DNA from: RH-AL1 sp965277355 | GTDB taxonomy: Bacteria > Pseudomonadota > Alphaproteobacteria > Rhizobiales > Beijerinckiaceae | Assembly (NCBI GenBank): GCA_965277355.1 | Contig: CBDICN010000001.1 | Coordinates: forward strand, 434,001-498,000 | Length of the DNA: 64,000 nt | Direction: 5' to 3' | In this document: piece by piece, positions 44,525 through 54,638 of the stretch | How positions within the stretch are numbered: position 1 is the first letter of the stretch | How the letters are laid out: the number at the start of each line of letters is the position of its first letter | The notes under the pieces: model-generated | What the model saw: the letters and a program-made list of their open reading frames with translations, nothing else | What the model was told of the DNA's origin: nothing | The model's database searches: none | Translations under genes and position numbers: made by a program

Positions 44525-44544
44525 CGGCCGCTGCAAAGCGGCCG
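44525..44544. terminator. Bidirectional terminator between small secreted gene and rne
   Basis: CGGCCGCT, loop GCAA, AGCGGCCG, followed by CTTGTCTT. It lies in the 67-base gap between the two convergent genes. GNRA-type tetraloop gives a stable hairpin; the T-run is interrupted. Confidence 0.7.
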
Positions 44545-44557
44545 CTTGTCTTATCGA

Positions 44558-47500
44558 TCAGCCGCCGAGCGACGCCTTGGCGCGCTGCCACCATCCGGAC
44601 CGTTTCGGTCGAGCCGGGTCGAGCTCGGAGGAGACCGGTTCGAGCCGTTTGGGGGACGGTGGCGCCGACGGCTCCGTGTCGAGAGTTTCAGCAGTCGGCG
44701 GCGCGGCCGTCTCCGGAGCGTCGACAGGATCCGCTGCCGTCGCTGCGGGTTCGACCGGGATCGTCACCGACCCGAGCGATCCAAGGGGTTGCTCCGAAGA
44801 CGGTTCGCTGGCGACCAAGGCCGGCGGATCGGCGATCGGAGGGCCGGCATTCCGCTCGGCTTCCGCATGGCCGTGCACCGCCTCGGAGGAATCGTTTTGT
44901 TCATCCAAGGCGGCGAGACCATGCGCCGGCTTGGCGCCGTGGCCGAAACTGTCGTCCGCACCTGCCGCAGAACCGATGCCGTCCTCCGCGCCGAGCATAC
45001 GCTCACGCCCCTCACGCGCGCGTCGGCCCCCACGACGGGACCGCCGCCTGCGCCCTTCACGGGGTGCGCCGCCGTCTTCGCCCAGCGGTGGTTCGCCGCT
45101 CTCGTCCGAAGTCTCGCTCTGCTGCGCGGGCTGAACCCCGTCGATGGTGGCCACGTAGGCGAGCGCATCGTCCGCCGGCTGCGGCGCGTCCTCGGAGATG
45201 CCTGAACTCTCGCGATCCCGCCCGCGTCCGCGCCGGCGTCGACGCTTGCGGCGGCCTTCGCCGTCCTCGCGATCTTCGATGTCGCCGTCGCGCGCGCCGG
45301 CGACATCGGTGGGGGGCTCCTCGGCACCCTCATCCTCGATCGTCGCGTCGACGATGATGTCCTCGGGTTCAGGCTCGTAGATCGGGATCTGCTTGACGGG
45401 GCGAACGATGCCAAGCGCCGGTTCGCCGCGCTCGATCGCGCAATATTGCATTCCGGTGAGGGTTTCGTCGCTGTCGATAGTGATTTCGACGCCGAAGCGG
45501 GCCTCGAGATCGGCGAGGTGCGAGCGCTTGTGGTTGAGGACGTAGAGGGCGACGTGGCTACGCGCCCGCGCCACGATGTTGCGCGAGGAATCCGATAGCA
45601 GCGCGTCCTCCAGCAGGCGAAGGACGTGCAGCGCGATCGACGACGTCGAGCGCACGGATCCGGCGCCGGCGCAGTGTTCGCACACCACCGTCGAGCCTTC
45701 CAGCACGCCGGTGCGGATGCGTTGGCGACTCATCTCGAGCAGGCCGAAATGTGAGATGCGGCCGACCTGGATGCGGGCGCGGTCGTTCTTCAGCGCCTCC
45801 TTGAGGCGCCGCTCGACGGCGCGGTTGTTGCGGCTCTCCTCCATGTCAATGAAGTCGACAACGATGAGACCGGCGAGATCGCGCAGCCTCAGCTGCCGCG
45901 CCACCTCGTCGGCCGCCTCGAGATTGGAGCGCAGCGCAGTGTCCTCGATGTTGTGCTCGCGCGTCGACCGGCCCGAGTTGACGTCGATGGCGACCAGCGC
46001 CTCGGTCTGATTGATCACGATGTAGCCGCCGGACTTCAGAGTCACTTGGCTCGAGAACATCGCGTCAAGCTGCGCCTCGGCACCGGCCTTGGCAAAGATC
46101 GGGGCCGGGTCGCGCCAGGGCTGGACGTTCTTGCTGTGGCTCGGCATCAGCAACCGCATAAAGTCTTTGGCTTCGCGGTAGCCCTCTTCGCCGGAGACGA
46201 TCACCTCCTCCACGTCCTTGTTATAAAGGTCGCGGATGGCGCGCTTAATAAGCGAGCCCTCTTCGTAGACCAGCGTCGGCGCGGTGGATTTCAGTGTGGT
46301 CTCGCGCACGGTCTCCCACATACGCATCAGGTACTCGAAGTCGCGCTTCACCTCCGGCTTGGAGCGGGAAGCGCCAGCGGTGCGCAGGATCACGCCCATG
46401 CCCTCAGGCACTTCGAGGTCCTGCGCGATCGACTTCAGCCGCTGGCGGTCGGTGGCGTCGGTGATCTTGCGAGAGATGCCGCCGCCGCGCGCCGTGTTCG
46501 GCATGAGCACCGAGTAGCGGCCGGCGAGCGAGAGGTAGGTGGTTATGGCAGCGCCCTTGTTGCCGCGTTCCTCCTTAACGACCTGCACCAGCAGAACCTG
46601 GCGGCGCTTGATCACCTCCTGGATCTTGTATTGGCGCCGCGCGCGGTGCGCGCGGACGGGGATCTCCTCCATCGCGTCGCCACCGAGCTGCTCGACATGC
46701 TCGACATGCTCGGCTTCGTCGTCGTGCTCATTCTCGTCGTCGTGGTCCGAGCGGCCACGGCGGCGCGAGCGACCGCGGCTGCCCGAGGGATGCTCCTCGT
46801 GATCGACCTGGCGCCCGTGACCGGTGTCATCGCCAGGCTCGGCGCCGTCCTCATGGCCGACCGGCTCGGAGAAATCGACGGCGCTGCCTTGAACGTCCTC
46901 TTGGCTGACCAACGCATAGATTTCGTCGCCATGCTCCGACGTGACCAGGGCGCTCGCGCGGTTTTCGAGCGCTGCCGCCTCTGAGGCGACCGTCGCCGAC
47001 GCCTCATGCGGCTCGGGCTCGCCGTACTCGGCCCGCTCATGGACCGCGCTGGCGTGCGCGATCAGATCTGGCGTTGGGTCGTCGTATGGCGGCTTGACCT
47101 CCGCGTCGCGCTCGACCGGCCTACGCTCCGCATCGTCGCTTGCACCCGTCCTCGGCGCGGCGGCGCGAGGTTCGTCATCGCGAGGCTCTTTGTGCGCGCC
47201 GTCGGTCTGCGCATCACGCGTGGCGCCGTGCGCGGTGTCGTCGTGCTCGGCAGGCCCATGTGACAGCGCCTCGCCGTCGTCGGAGGGTGCCTCCGCGTCC
47301 TCGCTGACAGACTCGTCGTCCGAGCGATGCGCGGTCGCAACGGGGCTGTCACCATTGCGCCGGCGCCGGCTTCGCTTCGGGCGGCGGACGACTTCCTCTT
47401 CCGGCTCTTCCTCGGCCTCGGCATCGAGCAAAGCCTGCCGGTCGCTGAACGGGATCTGGTAATAGTCGGGATGGATTTCGGAGAAGGCAAGGAAGCCGTG

Positions 47501-47695
47501 GCGGTTGCCGCCGTAGTCTACGAAGGCGGCCTGCAGAGACGGTTCGACCCGGGTAACCTTGGCGAGATAGATGTTGCCGCGCAGCTGCTTCTTGTTGACG
47601 GATTCGAAATCGAACTCCTCAACCCGACTGCCCCGCAGGACGACGACCCGGGTCTCTTCCGGGTGCGCCGCGTCGATTAGCATTTTGTTGGCCAT
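44558..47695 (-). CDS. rne: Ribonuclease E
   Basis: 1045 residues. Endonuclease that starts mRNA decay and processes rRNA and tRNA. The S1 domain begins at about residue 38 (NIYLAKVTRVEPSLQAAFVDYG) but is broken by a long acidic, Glu/Asp/His-rich insertion at about 95-345, then resumes with YKIQEVIKRRQVLLVQVVKEE. Catalytic Asp residues are in ALVAIDVNSGR and AGLIVVDFIDMEES; the Zn-link is CEHC. The C-terminal 250 residues are disordered with Arg/Lys-rich patches (RRKRRRRRGRGRDRE) typical of RNA and degradosome binding. Confidence 0.97.
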   Translation of the reverse strand: MANKMLIDAAHPEETRVVVLRGSRVEEFDFESVNKKQLRGNIYLAKVTRVEPSLQAAFVDYGGNRHGFLAFSEIHPDYYQIPFSDRQALLDAEAEEEPEEEVVRRPKRSRRRRNGDSPVATAHRSDDESVSEDAEAPSDDGEALSHGPAEHDDTAHGATRDAQTDGAHKEPRDDEPRAAAPRTGASDDAERRPVERDAEVKPPYDDPTPDLIAHASAVHERAEYGEPEPHEASATVASEAAALENRASALVTSEHGDEIYALVSQEDVQGSAVDFSEPVGHEDGAEPGDDTGHGRQVDHEEHPSGSRGRSRRRGRSDHDDENEHDDEAEHVEHVEQLGGDAMEEIPVRAHRARRQYKIQEVIKRRQVLLVQVVKEERGNKGAAITTYLSLAGRYSVLMPNTARGGGISRKITDATDRQRLKSIAQDLEVPEGMGVILRTAGASRSKPEVKRDFEYLMRMWETVRETTLKSTAPTLVYEEGSLIKRAIRDLYNKDVEEVIVSGEEGYREAKDFMRLLMPSHSKNVQPWRDPAPIFAKAGAEAQLDAMFSSQVTLKSGGYIVINQTEALVAIDVNSGRSTREHNIEDTALRSNLEAADEVARQLRLRDLAGLIVVDFIDMEESRNNRAVERRLKEALKNDRARIQVGRISHFGLLEMSRQRIRTGVLEGSTVVCEHCAGAGSVRSTSSIALHVLRLLEDALLSDSSRNIVARARSHVALYVLNHKRSHLADLEARFGVEITIDSDETLTGMQYCAIERGEPALGIVRPVKQIPIYEPEPEDIIVDATIEDEGAEEPPTDVAGARDGDIEDREDGEGRRKRRRRRGRGRDRESSGISEDAPQPADDALAYVATIDGVQPAQQSETSDESGEPPLGEDGGAPREGRRRRSRRGGRRAREGRERMLGAEDGIGSAAGADDSFGHGAKPAHGLAALDEQNDSSEAVHGHAEAERNAGPPIADPPALVASEPSSEQPLGSLGSVTIPVEPAATAADPVDAPETAAPPTAETLDTEPSAPPSPKRLEPVSSELDPARPKRSGWWQRAKASLGG

Positions 47696-48304
47696 TGTGG
47701 ACTCGTGAGAGCGTAAGCCGCAGCGGGCGTAGGAACGCGGCAGGGGCTTCGCTTGAAAGGAGGGAAGAATACGTCGATCCTCTGGAGGATCGCGCTTGAT
47801 CTGAAACGCGTTTTGGAAATACCGCCGAGTTCGTGCGGGCGCCCATGGACCTGCCGCGTCCTGTGAACAGGCGCAGCGAAGCGATCAGAACTTCAATCGC
47901 CGAGGCGACCGAACACTCAGGGAACGAGAACCTGCATCCAGGACACATCATGTCCACTTCGGCCCATGCTCGATGCGTCACCGCATCGGAAGGTCAGGCA
48001 CTCGGCGGTACGCCGTCAACGATTCGATCGCAAGCCTCGGTCGGACAGCAGTCCCATCGGCCGTGACCCGAAGGTTCGGACGAAGACCGAAGGTCAGGAT
48101 CTGACAGCCGAGGCTGTCTTCGCCGAAACCAAACCTTGCGATACTTAGCGCAAACTGACGGCAGTTGGCAAGACGGCTGTGTCATGCTCGCCACAGAGCG
48201 GCAACAAGGATCGGACAGGGCTTATGGGCTGTTAACCCTCGGCCGCTAACTTCGTAGTCTCCCGCGTCGACGCTCTTGCGCGACGCCTGGCACCTGGGAC
48301 GGAT
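47696..48304. other. Intergenic region with rne leader, hairpins only
   Basis: 609 bases between divergent rne and the cell-wall amidase gene. It should hold both promoters and a long rne 5' UTR, which is the autoregulatory element in E. coli. Two hairpins are visible: CGATCCTC/GAGGATCG at 47775-47792, and GACAGCC/GGCTGTC at 48103-48118. No ORF with support; no recognised RNA family. Confidence 0.5.
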
Positions 48305-49672
48305 ATGAATCGGGAACGATTCGACTGGCATCGGCTGGGACGAGCCTCTCTGCTCGCGTTCGCCGCCGTTGCGATGCTCGGCGCGGCCGGTGGCGCTTCG
48401 GCGGCCGGCCTCATCGGCGCTCGCGCGGCGCATGTCGCGGCCGTGCAGAAAAGCGCCGCTGACCGAATGCCACCCGTCATCGCGACGAAGAGTTCGCTCG
48501 AGAACGGCGCCGAAAGCGCCAAGCTGAGCTTCGACCTCGCGGGCGCGCCAGGTGCGTCACCCCTCAAGGCCTTCGTTCTCAGCAATCCCGACCGCGTCAT
48601 CGTCGATGTCCCGCATGTCGCCTTCGATATCGATCCCAGGGCCGGCAAGCTCGGAGCGCTACGCAGGCGGCACGCCAGGAAGATCGGGCTCGTCGCCTCG
48701 TACCGATTCGGCCTTCTCGCGCCGGGCCGTTCGCGCATTGTGATTGACCTTGGTACGCCGGCGCGCATCGTCTCCGCGGCGTTCGAGACCTCCGACGGCA
48801 GACCGGCGCTTGTCGTCACGCTCGCCAAGACGGATCGGGCCGCGTTTCGCGAGGCCGCTCGCAGGATGACGAGCGCGGCACCCGCCGTGGCGGATATAAT
48901 GCCGACCGCAACGGCCGCGGGCAAGCCGATCATCGTCATCGATCCCGGCCACGGCGGTCCCGACACCGGCGCCATCGTCAACGGCGTCGTCGAGAAGGAT
49001 GTCGCGCTGGCCTTCGGCAGGCTGCTGGCGCGCAAGCTCGAGGCCAGCGGCGCCGTCAGCATCGTGATGACGCGCGATTCGGACGTCTTCATACCGCTCA
49101 GCGAACGTGTGCGCATCGCGCGCAACTCCAGGGCCGCGCTGATGATCTCGGTTCATGCCGACACCTTGACCGAGACGTCCGACGTTAGCGGCGCGACCGT
49201 CTACACCGTGTCCGACAGGGCGTCGGATGCCTATGCGGCCAAGGTCGCGGCGAAGGAGAACGAAGCCGATGCGAGCGTCGGCATCGACGGGCAGTCCGAT
49301 GTCGCCGACGTCAACGACATCCTGTTCGATCTCACTCGGCAGGAAACCCGCGCCTATTCGCACGTCTTCGCCCGTACGCTGGTGGCCTACTGGAAGGTCG
49401 CCGGCCGGCTCAACAAGAATCCGCAGCGCGCCGCCGGCTTCGTCGTGCTGAAGGCGCCGGACGTGCCCTCCGTCCTGCTCGAACTCGGTTACCTTTCGAG
49501 CCCGACGGACGCGGCCGACCTTACCTCCGAGGGTTGGCGCGACAAGGCGACAGGTCGGATGAGCGAGGCGATCCTCGCCTATTTCGCCGATCGCCATGGC
49601 GTTGCCAAAGCGGCGGCCGGCGTGTCGATCCCGTTGAAGCAGGCGATCGCGGAGACGCCGGCCCGGAACTGA
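48305..49672 (+). CDS. N-acetylmuramoyl-L-alanine amidase (AMIN + Amidase_3)
   Basis: 455 residues. Signal sequence with hydrophobic LLAFAAVAMLGAAGG; AMIN domain at about 60-175; zinc amidase domain at about 205-435 with VIDPGHGGPDTGAIVNG (zinc His), EKDVALAFGRLLARKL, MISVHADT (second His), and VLLELGYLSSPTDAADL with the catalytic Glu. It cleaves the stem peptide from murein during daughter-cell separation in the periplasm. It precedes the PBP1A gene, as in many alphaproteobacteria. Confidence 0.95.
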   Translation: MNRERFDWHRLGRASLLAFAAVAMLGAAGGASAAGLIGARAAHVAAVQKSAADRMPPVIATKSSLENGAESAKLSFDLAGAPGASPLKAFVLSNPDRVIVDVPHVAFDIDPRAGKLGALRRRHARKIGLVASYRFGLLAPGRSRIVIDLGTPARIVSAAFETSDGRPALVVTLAKTDRAAFREAARRMTSAAPAVADIMPTATAAGKPIIVIDPGHGGPDTGAIVNGVVEKDVALAFGRLLARKLEASGAVSIVMTRDSDVFIPLSERVRIARNSRAALMISVHADTLTETSDVSGATVYTVSDRASDAYAAKVAAKENEADASVGIDGQSDVADVNDILFDLTRQETRAYSHVFARTLVAYWKVAGRLNKNPQRAAGFVVLKAPDVPSVLLELGYLSSPTDAADLTSEGWRDKATGRMSEAILAYFADRHGVAKAAAGVSIPLKQAIAETPARN

Positions 49673-49877
49673 CTCAAGCGCCCCGGCGCGCTTGGCGTAG
49701 CCCGCCGGCTACGCTCCCGCGATCGCCGTCAGGGCCTGTCGATGATCGAGCCTCACCGATGATAAGCCCTAGTGGGAACACAAAAAGGCCGTAGCATATC
49801 GCGACGACATGGGCTGCGCTTCGGTCCTTCGGCCGTGGCGTATCGGCGACACAAGCCGCCCCAAAGGCTCTCCAAGC

Positions 49878-52286
49878 ATGCGTCTGATTGCCCGCTTCCT
49901 CGGCTTGATCTTCGCGACCGGCACGATCGTGTTCATCGTCGGAGCGGCGGCGGCGGGCATGGTCATCTGGAAGTATGAGCAGGACCTGCCGGACTACACG
50001 CAGCTGAAGACCTACGAACCGCCGGTGATGACGCGGGTCCACGCCGGCGATGGTTCGGTGCTCGCCGAATACTCGCGCGAACGGCGGCTGTACCTGCCGT
50101 CGTCCGCCATCCCCGCGCTCGTCAAAGAGGCCTTCATCTCGGCCGAGGACAAGAATTTCTACACTCACAGCGGCGTCGATCCCGAAGGCATCGTGCGCGC
50201 GGCGATGGTGATGGTGGAGGGCGGCCATCACGTGCAGGGCGCCTCGACGATCACCCAGCAGGTCGCCAAGAACTTCCTCCTGACGAACGAGCGCTCCTTC
50301 GACCGCAAAATCAAGGAGGCGCTGCTCTCCTTCAAAATCGAGCAGGCCTACTCGAAGGAGAAGATCCTCGAGCTCTACCTCAACGAAATCTATCTTGGCC
50401 TCGGCAATTACGGAGTCGCGGCGTCGGCGCTGAATTACTTCGGGAAATCGGTTCACGAATTGACCGTCGCCGAGGTCGCCTACCTCGCCGCCTTGCCGAA
50501 GGGACCCAACAACTATCATCCCTTCCTTCACCGCGAGAAGGCGCTCGACCGCCGCAACTGGGTCATCGATCGCATGGTCGAGAACGGCTACGTTTCGAAG
50601 GCCGACGGCGAGAAGGCCAAGCAGCAGCAGCTCGGCGTGACGCCCCGCGTGCTGTCGCCCAACACCTATTCCGCCGGCTTCTTCGCCGAGGAAGTGCGGC
50701 GCGAGCTGAGCGAGAAATACGGCGAGAAGAAGCTCTACGAGGGGGGGCTCTCCGTTCGAACCACGCTCGACCCGAAGATGCAGCAGATCGCGCGCAAGGC
50801 CCTGGTCGACGGTCTCGTGCGCTACGACGAGGCCCACGGGTTCCGCGGCCCGATGCGCCATATCGAGACCGCCGGCGACTGGGGTCCGCCGCTGGCCGAC
50901 GTGCCCGCGCTCGACGATGTCGCGCCCTGGAAGCTCGCCGTCATCCTCGACATGAACGGCAACGACGCGCGGATCGGGATTCAGCCCAAGCGCGATCCCG
51001 ACGGCCGCGTCAACCGCGAGCGTGTCACCGGTACAATGATGCAGACCGGCCTGCACTGGACCCGCGGCAACGGTCGCAGCGGGCTCACGCCGGGCGACGT
51101 CATCTACGCCGAGCCGATCGACACCAAGCCGGGCCAGTACCGCCTGCGCCAGATTCCCGAGGTCGGGGGCGCGATCATCGCGATGGACCCCTACACCGGT
51201 CGTGTCTTCGCGATGGTCGGCGGCTTCTCCTTTTCCCAGTCCGAGTTCAACCGCTCGACCCAGGCGAAACGCCAGCCGGGCTCGTCGTTCAAGCCGTTCG
51301 TCTACGCGACCGCGCTCGACAACGGCTACACGCCGTCCTCGATCGTGCTGGATGCGCCCATCGAAATCAGCCTCGGGCCGGGCATGGGCGTTTGGCGCCC
51401 GGAGAATTTCGAGGGCAAGTCCGGCGGTCCGCATACGCTGCGCTACGGCGTCGAGCACTCGATCAACCAGATGACGGTGCGCCTCGCGCGCGACGTCGGC
51501 ATGCCGCTGATCGCGGAATACGCCAAGCGGTTCGGCATCTACGACGACCTGCCGCCCTACCTTTCGATGTCGCTCGGCGCCGGCGAGACGACGCTGATGC
51601 GCATGACGACGGCCTATTCGATGCTCGCCAACGGCGGCAAGAAGATCAAGTCGACGCTGATCGATCGCATTCAGGATCGCTGGGGTCACACGATCTACCG
51701 CCACGACGAGCGCGTCTGCCAGTCCTGCGACGAGGCCTCGTTCAGCCCCGACGAGGAGCCCAAGCTGATCGACAAGCGCGAGCAGGTGCTCGACCCGCTG
51801 ACCGCCTACCAGATCACCTCCATCATGGAAGGCGTGATCCAGCGCGGCACCGGCGTCGTCATCAAGTCGGTCGGCAAGCATCTCGCCGGTAAGACCGGCA
51901 CCACCAACGACGCCAAGGATTTGTGGTTCGTCGGCTACGCGCCGGACCTCACCGTCGGCGTGTTCATGGGCTACGACCAGCCTCGTTCCCTCGGCGATTC
52001 GGCGCAGGCCGCGCTCTACACCGCGCCGATCTTTCGCGACTTCATGACGATGGCGCTGAAGAACAAGCCGGACATCCCGTTCCGCGTGCCGCCGGGCATC
52101 AAGCTGATCTCGGTCGACGCGCGCAGCGGCCAGCGCTCGAGCGGCAGCGGCTCGATCCTCGAGGCGTTCAAGCCGGGCACCGCGCCGCCCGAGAGCTACG
52201 CCGGCGGCGACGCAACGCCCCGCCGCGCCGGCCCCGACGCCAACGTCGACCAGGCGGTCGGATCGGGGACCGGCGGGCTGTACTGA
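49878..52286 (+). CDS. mrcA: Penicillin-binding protein 1A (bifunctional)
   Basis: 802 residues from ATG 49878. Membrane anchor FIVGAAAAGMVIWKYEQ; glycosyltransferase domain with AEDKNFYTHSGVDPEGI and GASTITQQVAKNFLL; OB-like insertion around 340-420; transpeptidase with GSSFKPFVYATAL (nucleophile Ser), EHSINQM (SxN) and KTGTTNDAKDLWFVGY. It polymerises and cross-links peptidoglycan at the inner membrane. The Ala/Gly/Arg-rich tail is disordered. Confidence 0.96.
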   Translation: MRLIARFLGLIFATGTIVFIVGAAAAGMVIWKYEQDLPDYTQLKTYEPPVMTRVHAGDGSVLAEYSRERRLYLPSSAIPALVKEAFISAEDKNFYTHSGVDPEGIVRAAMVMVEGGHHVQGASTITQQVAKNFLLTNERSFDRKIKEALLSFKIEQAYSKEKILELYLNEIYLGLGNYGVAASALNYFGKSVHELTVAEVAYLAALPKGPNNYHPFLHREKALDRRNWVIDRMVENGYVSKADGEKAKQQQLGVTPRVLSPNTYSAGFFAEEVRRELSEKYGEKKLYEGGLSVRTTLDPKMQQIARKALVDGLVRYDEAHGFRGPMRHIETAGDWGPPLADVPALDDVAPWKLAVILDMNGNDARIGIQPKRDPDGRVNRERVTGTMMQTGLHWTRGNGRSGLTPGDVIYAEPIDTKPGQYRLRQIPEVGGAIIAMDPYTGRVFAMVGGFSFSQSEFNRSTQAKRQPGSSFKPFVYATALDNGYTPSSIVLDAPIEISLGPGMGVWRPENFEGKSGGPHTLRYGVEHSINQMTVRLARDVGMPLIAEYAKRFGIYDDLPPYLSMSLGAGETTLMRMTTAYSMLANGGKKIKSTLIDRIQDRWGHTIYRHDERVCQSCDEASFSPDEEPKLIDKREQVLDPLTAYQITSIMEGVIQRGTGVVIKSVGKHLAGKTGTTNDAKDLWFVGYAPDLTVGVFMGYDQPRSLGDSAQAALYTAPIFRDFMTMALKNKPDIPFRVPPGIKLISVDARSGQRSSGSGSILEAFKPGTAPPESYAGGDATPRRAGPDANVDQAVGSGTGGLY

Positions 52287-52578
52287 GCGCTCGTTCGCAA
52301 TGCGGTAATGCCCTGTTCTGGAGCGGCCTGAGAACCGCGATCTTCCCGACGACCATTGATGGAGCCCAACATTCCGCTCTTTGCGGCTTCCGGCGCGCCG
52401 ACCTCGAAGGTCGGCGGCCTGCGAGTGGTGATCCCCCATCGAGGCGAACAGAATCGCACAAGAACTCGCAAGCGCAAGCCCGCGCGGTGAGAAGGGTATG
52501 TCCCCGCGTTGCATAGCCCTCGCGATCCGCCTATGTACTTTTGCCAGGCGATCCTATTCTCAGCGAGTCGAACCCGAC

Positions 52579-53710
52579 ATGCGCGCCGAAGCCGAAGCGC
52601 TCATCGAGACAATCAAGCAGTCCATGGGACTGCTGAGGAGGCATCTTTGACGTCGATGCGTCCACCCGCCGCCTCGCGGAACTGAACGCCAAGGTCGAAG
52701 ATCCCGCGCTTTGGAACGATGCCGACGCCGCGCAGAAGATGATGCGCGAACGCACCGACCTCGAAGAGAGGCTCGGCTCGATTGCGCGTTTCGAGCGCGA
52801 CCTCGAAGACGCCGCCACCCTCGTCGATCTCGCCGAGACGGAGGGGGACGCCGCTATCGAGAAGGAAGGGCTGGATCAGCTCAAGGCGCTGAAGCTCGAC
52901 GCCGAGCGGCGGCAGGTCGAGGCGCTGCTGTCGGGCGAAGTCGATCCCAACGACACTTATATCGAGGTGCATTCCGGCGCTGGCGGTACGGAAAGCTGCG
53001 ACTGGGCGCGCATGCTGCTGCGAATGTATGCGCGCTGGGCCGAGCGCCACAAGTACAAGGTCGAGGTTATCGAAGAGACATCGGGCGACGAAGCCGGCAT
53101 CAAGTCGGCGACCCTGCTCGTAAAGGGCCACAACGCGCACGGCTGGGCCAAGGTCGAATCAGGGGTTCACCGCCTGGTGCGCATCTCGCCGTTCGATTCG
53201 AATGCGCGGCGGCACACCAGCTTCGCCTCCGTGTGGGTCTATCCGGTGATCGACGACAAGGTCGACATCGACGTCAAGGAATCCGACTGCCGCATCGACA
53301 CCTATCGTTCGTCGGGCGCCGGCGGTCAGCACGTCAACACCACCGACTCGGCGGTGCGCATCACGCACATCCCGTCGGGCATCGTCGTCGCTTGCCAGGG
53401 CGAACGCTCGCAGCACAAGAACCGTGCGACAGCTTGGAACATGCTGCGCGCGCGTCTTTACGAGGCCGAGATGACGCGGCGCGAGGCGGAGTCAAATGTC
53501 ACAGAAGCCTCGAAGTCGGAGATTGGCTGGGGCCATCAGATCCGCTCCTACGTGCTGCAGCCCTACCAATTGGTGAAGGACCTGCGCACCGGCTATACCT
53601 CGGGAGCACCGGACGAGGTGCTTGACGGCGACCTCGACACGTTCATGGAATCGGCGCTGGCGCAGCGCATCGATGGGGGCGGCCCCGACAGCATCGAGGA
53701 CGTCGACTGA
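52579..53710 (+). CDS. prfB: Peptide chain release factor 2, with programmed +1 frameshift
   Basis: About 376 residues made by joining two frames: 23 codons from ATG 52579, then a +1 shift at TGA 52648-52650 into the main frame ending 53710. It terminates translation at UGA and UAA. The GGQ peptide-release loop is in SSGAGGQHVNTTDSAV, and the RF2-type SPF tripeptide is present in RISPFDSN. Both parts are needed; a plain ORF call would start wrongly near 52739. Confidence 0.96.
52636..52651 (+). promoter_or_regulatory. prfB: prfB programmed frameshift site
   Basis: Internal Shine-Dalgarno AGGAGG (52636-52641), three-base spacer CAT, slippery CTT, stop TGA, then C. E. coli has AGGGGG-TAT-CTT-TGA-C at the same place. 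Low RF2 lets ribosomes pause at the poor TGA-C context and slip, so RF2 controls its own synthesis. Confidence 0.95.
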
Positions 53711-53770
53711 CGCACGTTTCCCGCCCGGTGCCGGCCTTCCGCCGCAGCCCGGCTGCGGCCTTGCCGTCGC

Positions 53771-54622
53771 ATGTCTGATTTCGTGTCCGACGACGATCCG
53801 GCGGCGTCCGAACCCCGGCGTCGGCGTGAACCTTTCTTCAACACGCCGCGGGTGGTCATCGCCTCGTGCGCCGTCCTCCTGATAATCCAGGCGTTACGCG
53901 GCGTCCTGCCCGTCGAGGTTGATGATCGGCTCATCGCCGAGCTGGCACTTCTTCCCGCCCGCTTCGCCCTCGCGCTCGACATCGAGCCGGGCCGTCTCGC
54001 ATCGGCGTATAAGGCCGCGACAGGTCACAACCCGTTCGCGACCCAGCAAATCGACTTCCTCGTCGGCGATGGCGGCACGCGCTGGTGGACGCTTCTGACC
54101 TGCGCGCTGCTGCACGTCAGTTGGCCGCACGTCGGCTTCAATTGCCTGTGGCTGGCGACGTTCGGGACGGCGGTGGCGCGCCGGCTCCCGGCCGGGCGAT
54201 GGTTCGCCCTCTTTGCCGTCTCGGTTCTCGGCGGTAATCTCGTCTATCTCGCCTGCAACGTCACGAGCTTCGACCTCGTGATCGGGGCCTCGGGCGGCGT
54301 TTCCGGTTTCGTCGGTGCGGTGACCCGCTTCCTGTTCAGGCCGTCGAACGAGGCGGTCGGCGCGTTCGACCTTCCAGCGTTCCAGCGGCCGGCGCTGAGC
54401 CTGCGACAACTGTTCACGACCAAGGCCGCCCTCGTCTTCATCGCGATCTTCCTCATCACCAATGCGCTTTCCGGCTACGTCCCGGCGATCGCCGGCCTCA
54501 GCGACGGGCCAGTGGCCTGGCAGGCACATGTCGGCGGCTTCCTGGCCGGCCTGTTCCTGCTCCCAATCTTCGACCGCAAGCTCGCGAATGCCGCTGCACC
54601 GGGCGACGGCCCCTCGGGCTGA
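53771..54622 (+). CDS. Rhomboid-family intramembrane serine protease
   Basis: 283 residues, about six membrane segments. Catalytic Ser in VIGASGGVSGFVGAV (GxSG), His in AWQAHVGGFLAGLFL; the HVSWPHVGFNCLWLATFGTAV segment is the H..HxxxN oxyanion region of the family. An extra polar loop lies at about 195-215. It cuts membrane substrates in the inner membrane. It follows prfB by 60 bases. Confidence 0.92.
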   Translation: MSDFVSDDDPAASEPRRRREPFFNTPRVVIASCAVLLIIQALRGVLPVEVDDRLIAELALLPARFALALDIEPGRLASAYKAATGHNPFATQQIDFLVGDGGTRWWTLLTCALLHVSWPHVGFNCLWLATFGTAVARRLPAGRWFALFAVSVLGGNLVYLACNVTSFDLVIGASGGVSGFVGAVTRFLFRPSNEAVGAFDLPAFQRPALSLRQLFTTKAALVFIAIFLITNALSGYVPAIAGLSDGPVAWQAHVGGFLAGLFLLPIFDRKLANAAAPGDGPSG

Positions 54623-54638
54623 CCTGGAGGAAGATGTC

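Noticed and set aside
49674..52514. 946-residue minus-strand open frame opposite PBP1A
   Set aside because: Same reason: it is antisense to a gene with all catalytic motifs, and its translation has no recognisable fold.
52579..52739. In-frame stop near the prfB start as a pseudogene or sequencing error
   Set aside because: AGGAGG-CAT-CTT-TGA-C is the conserved programmed frameshift of RF2.
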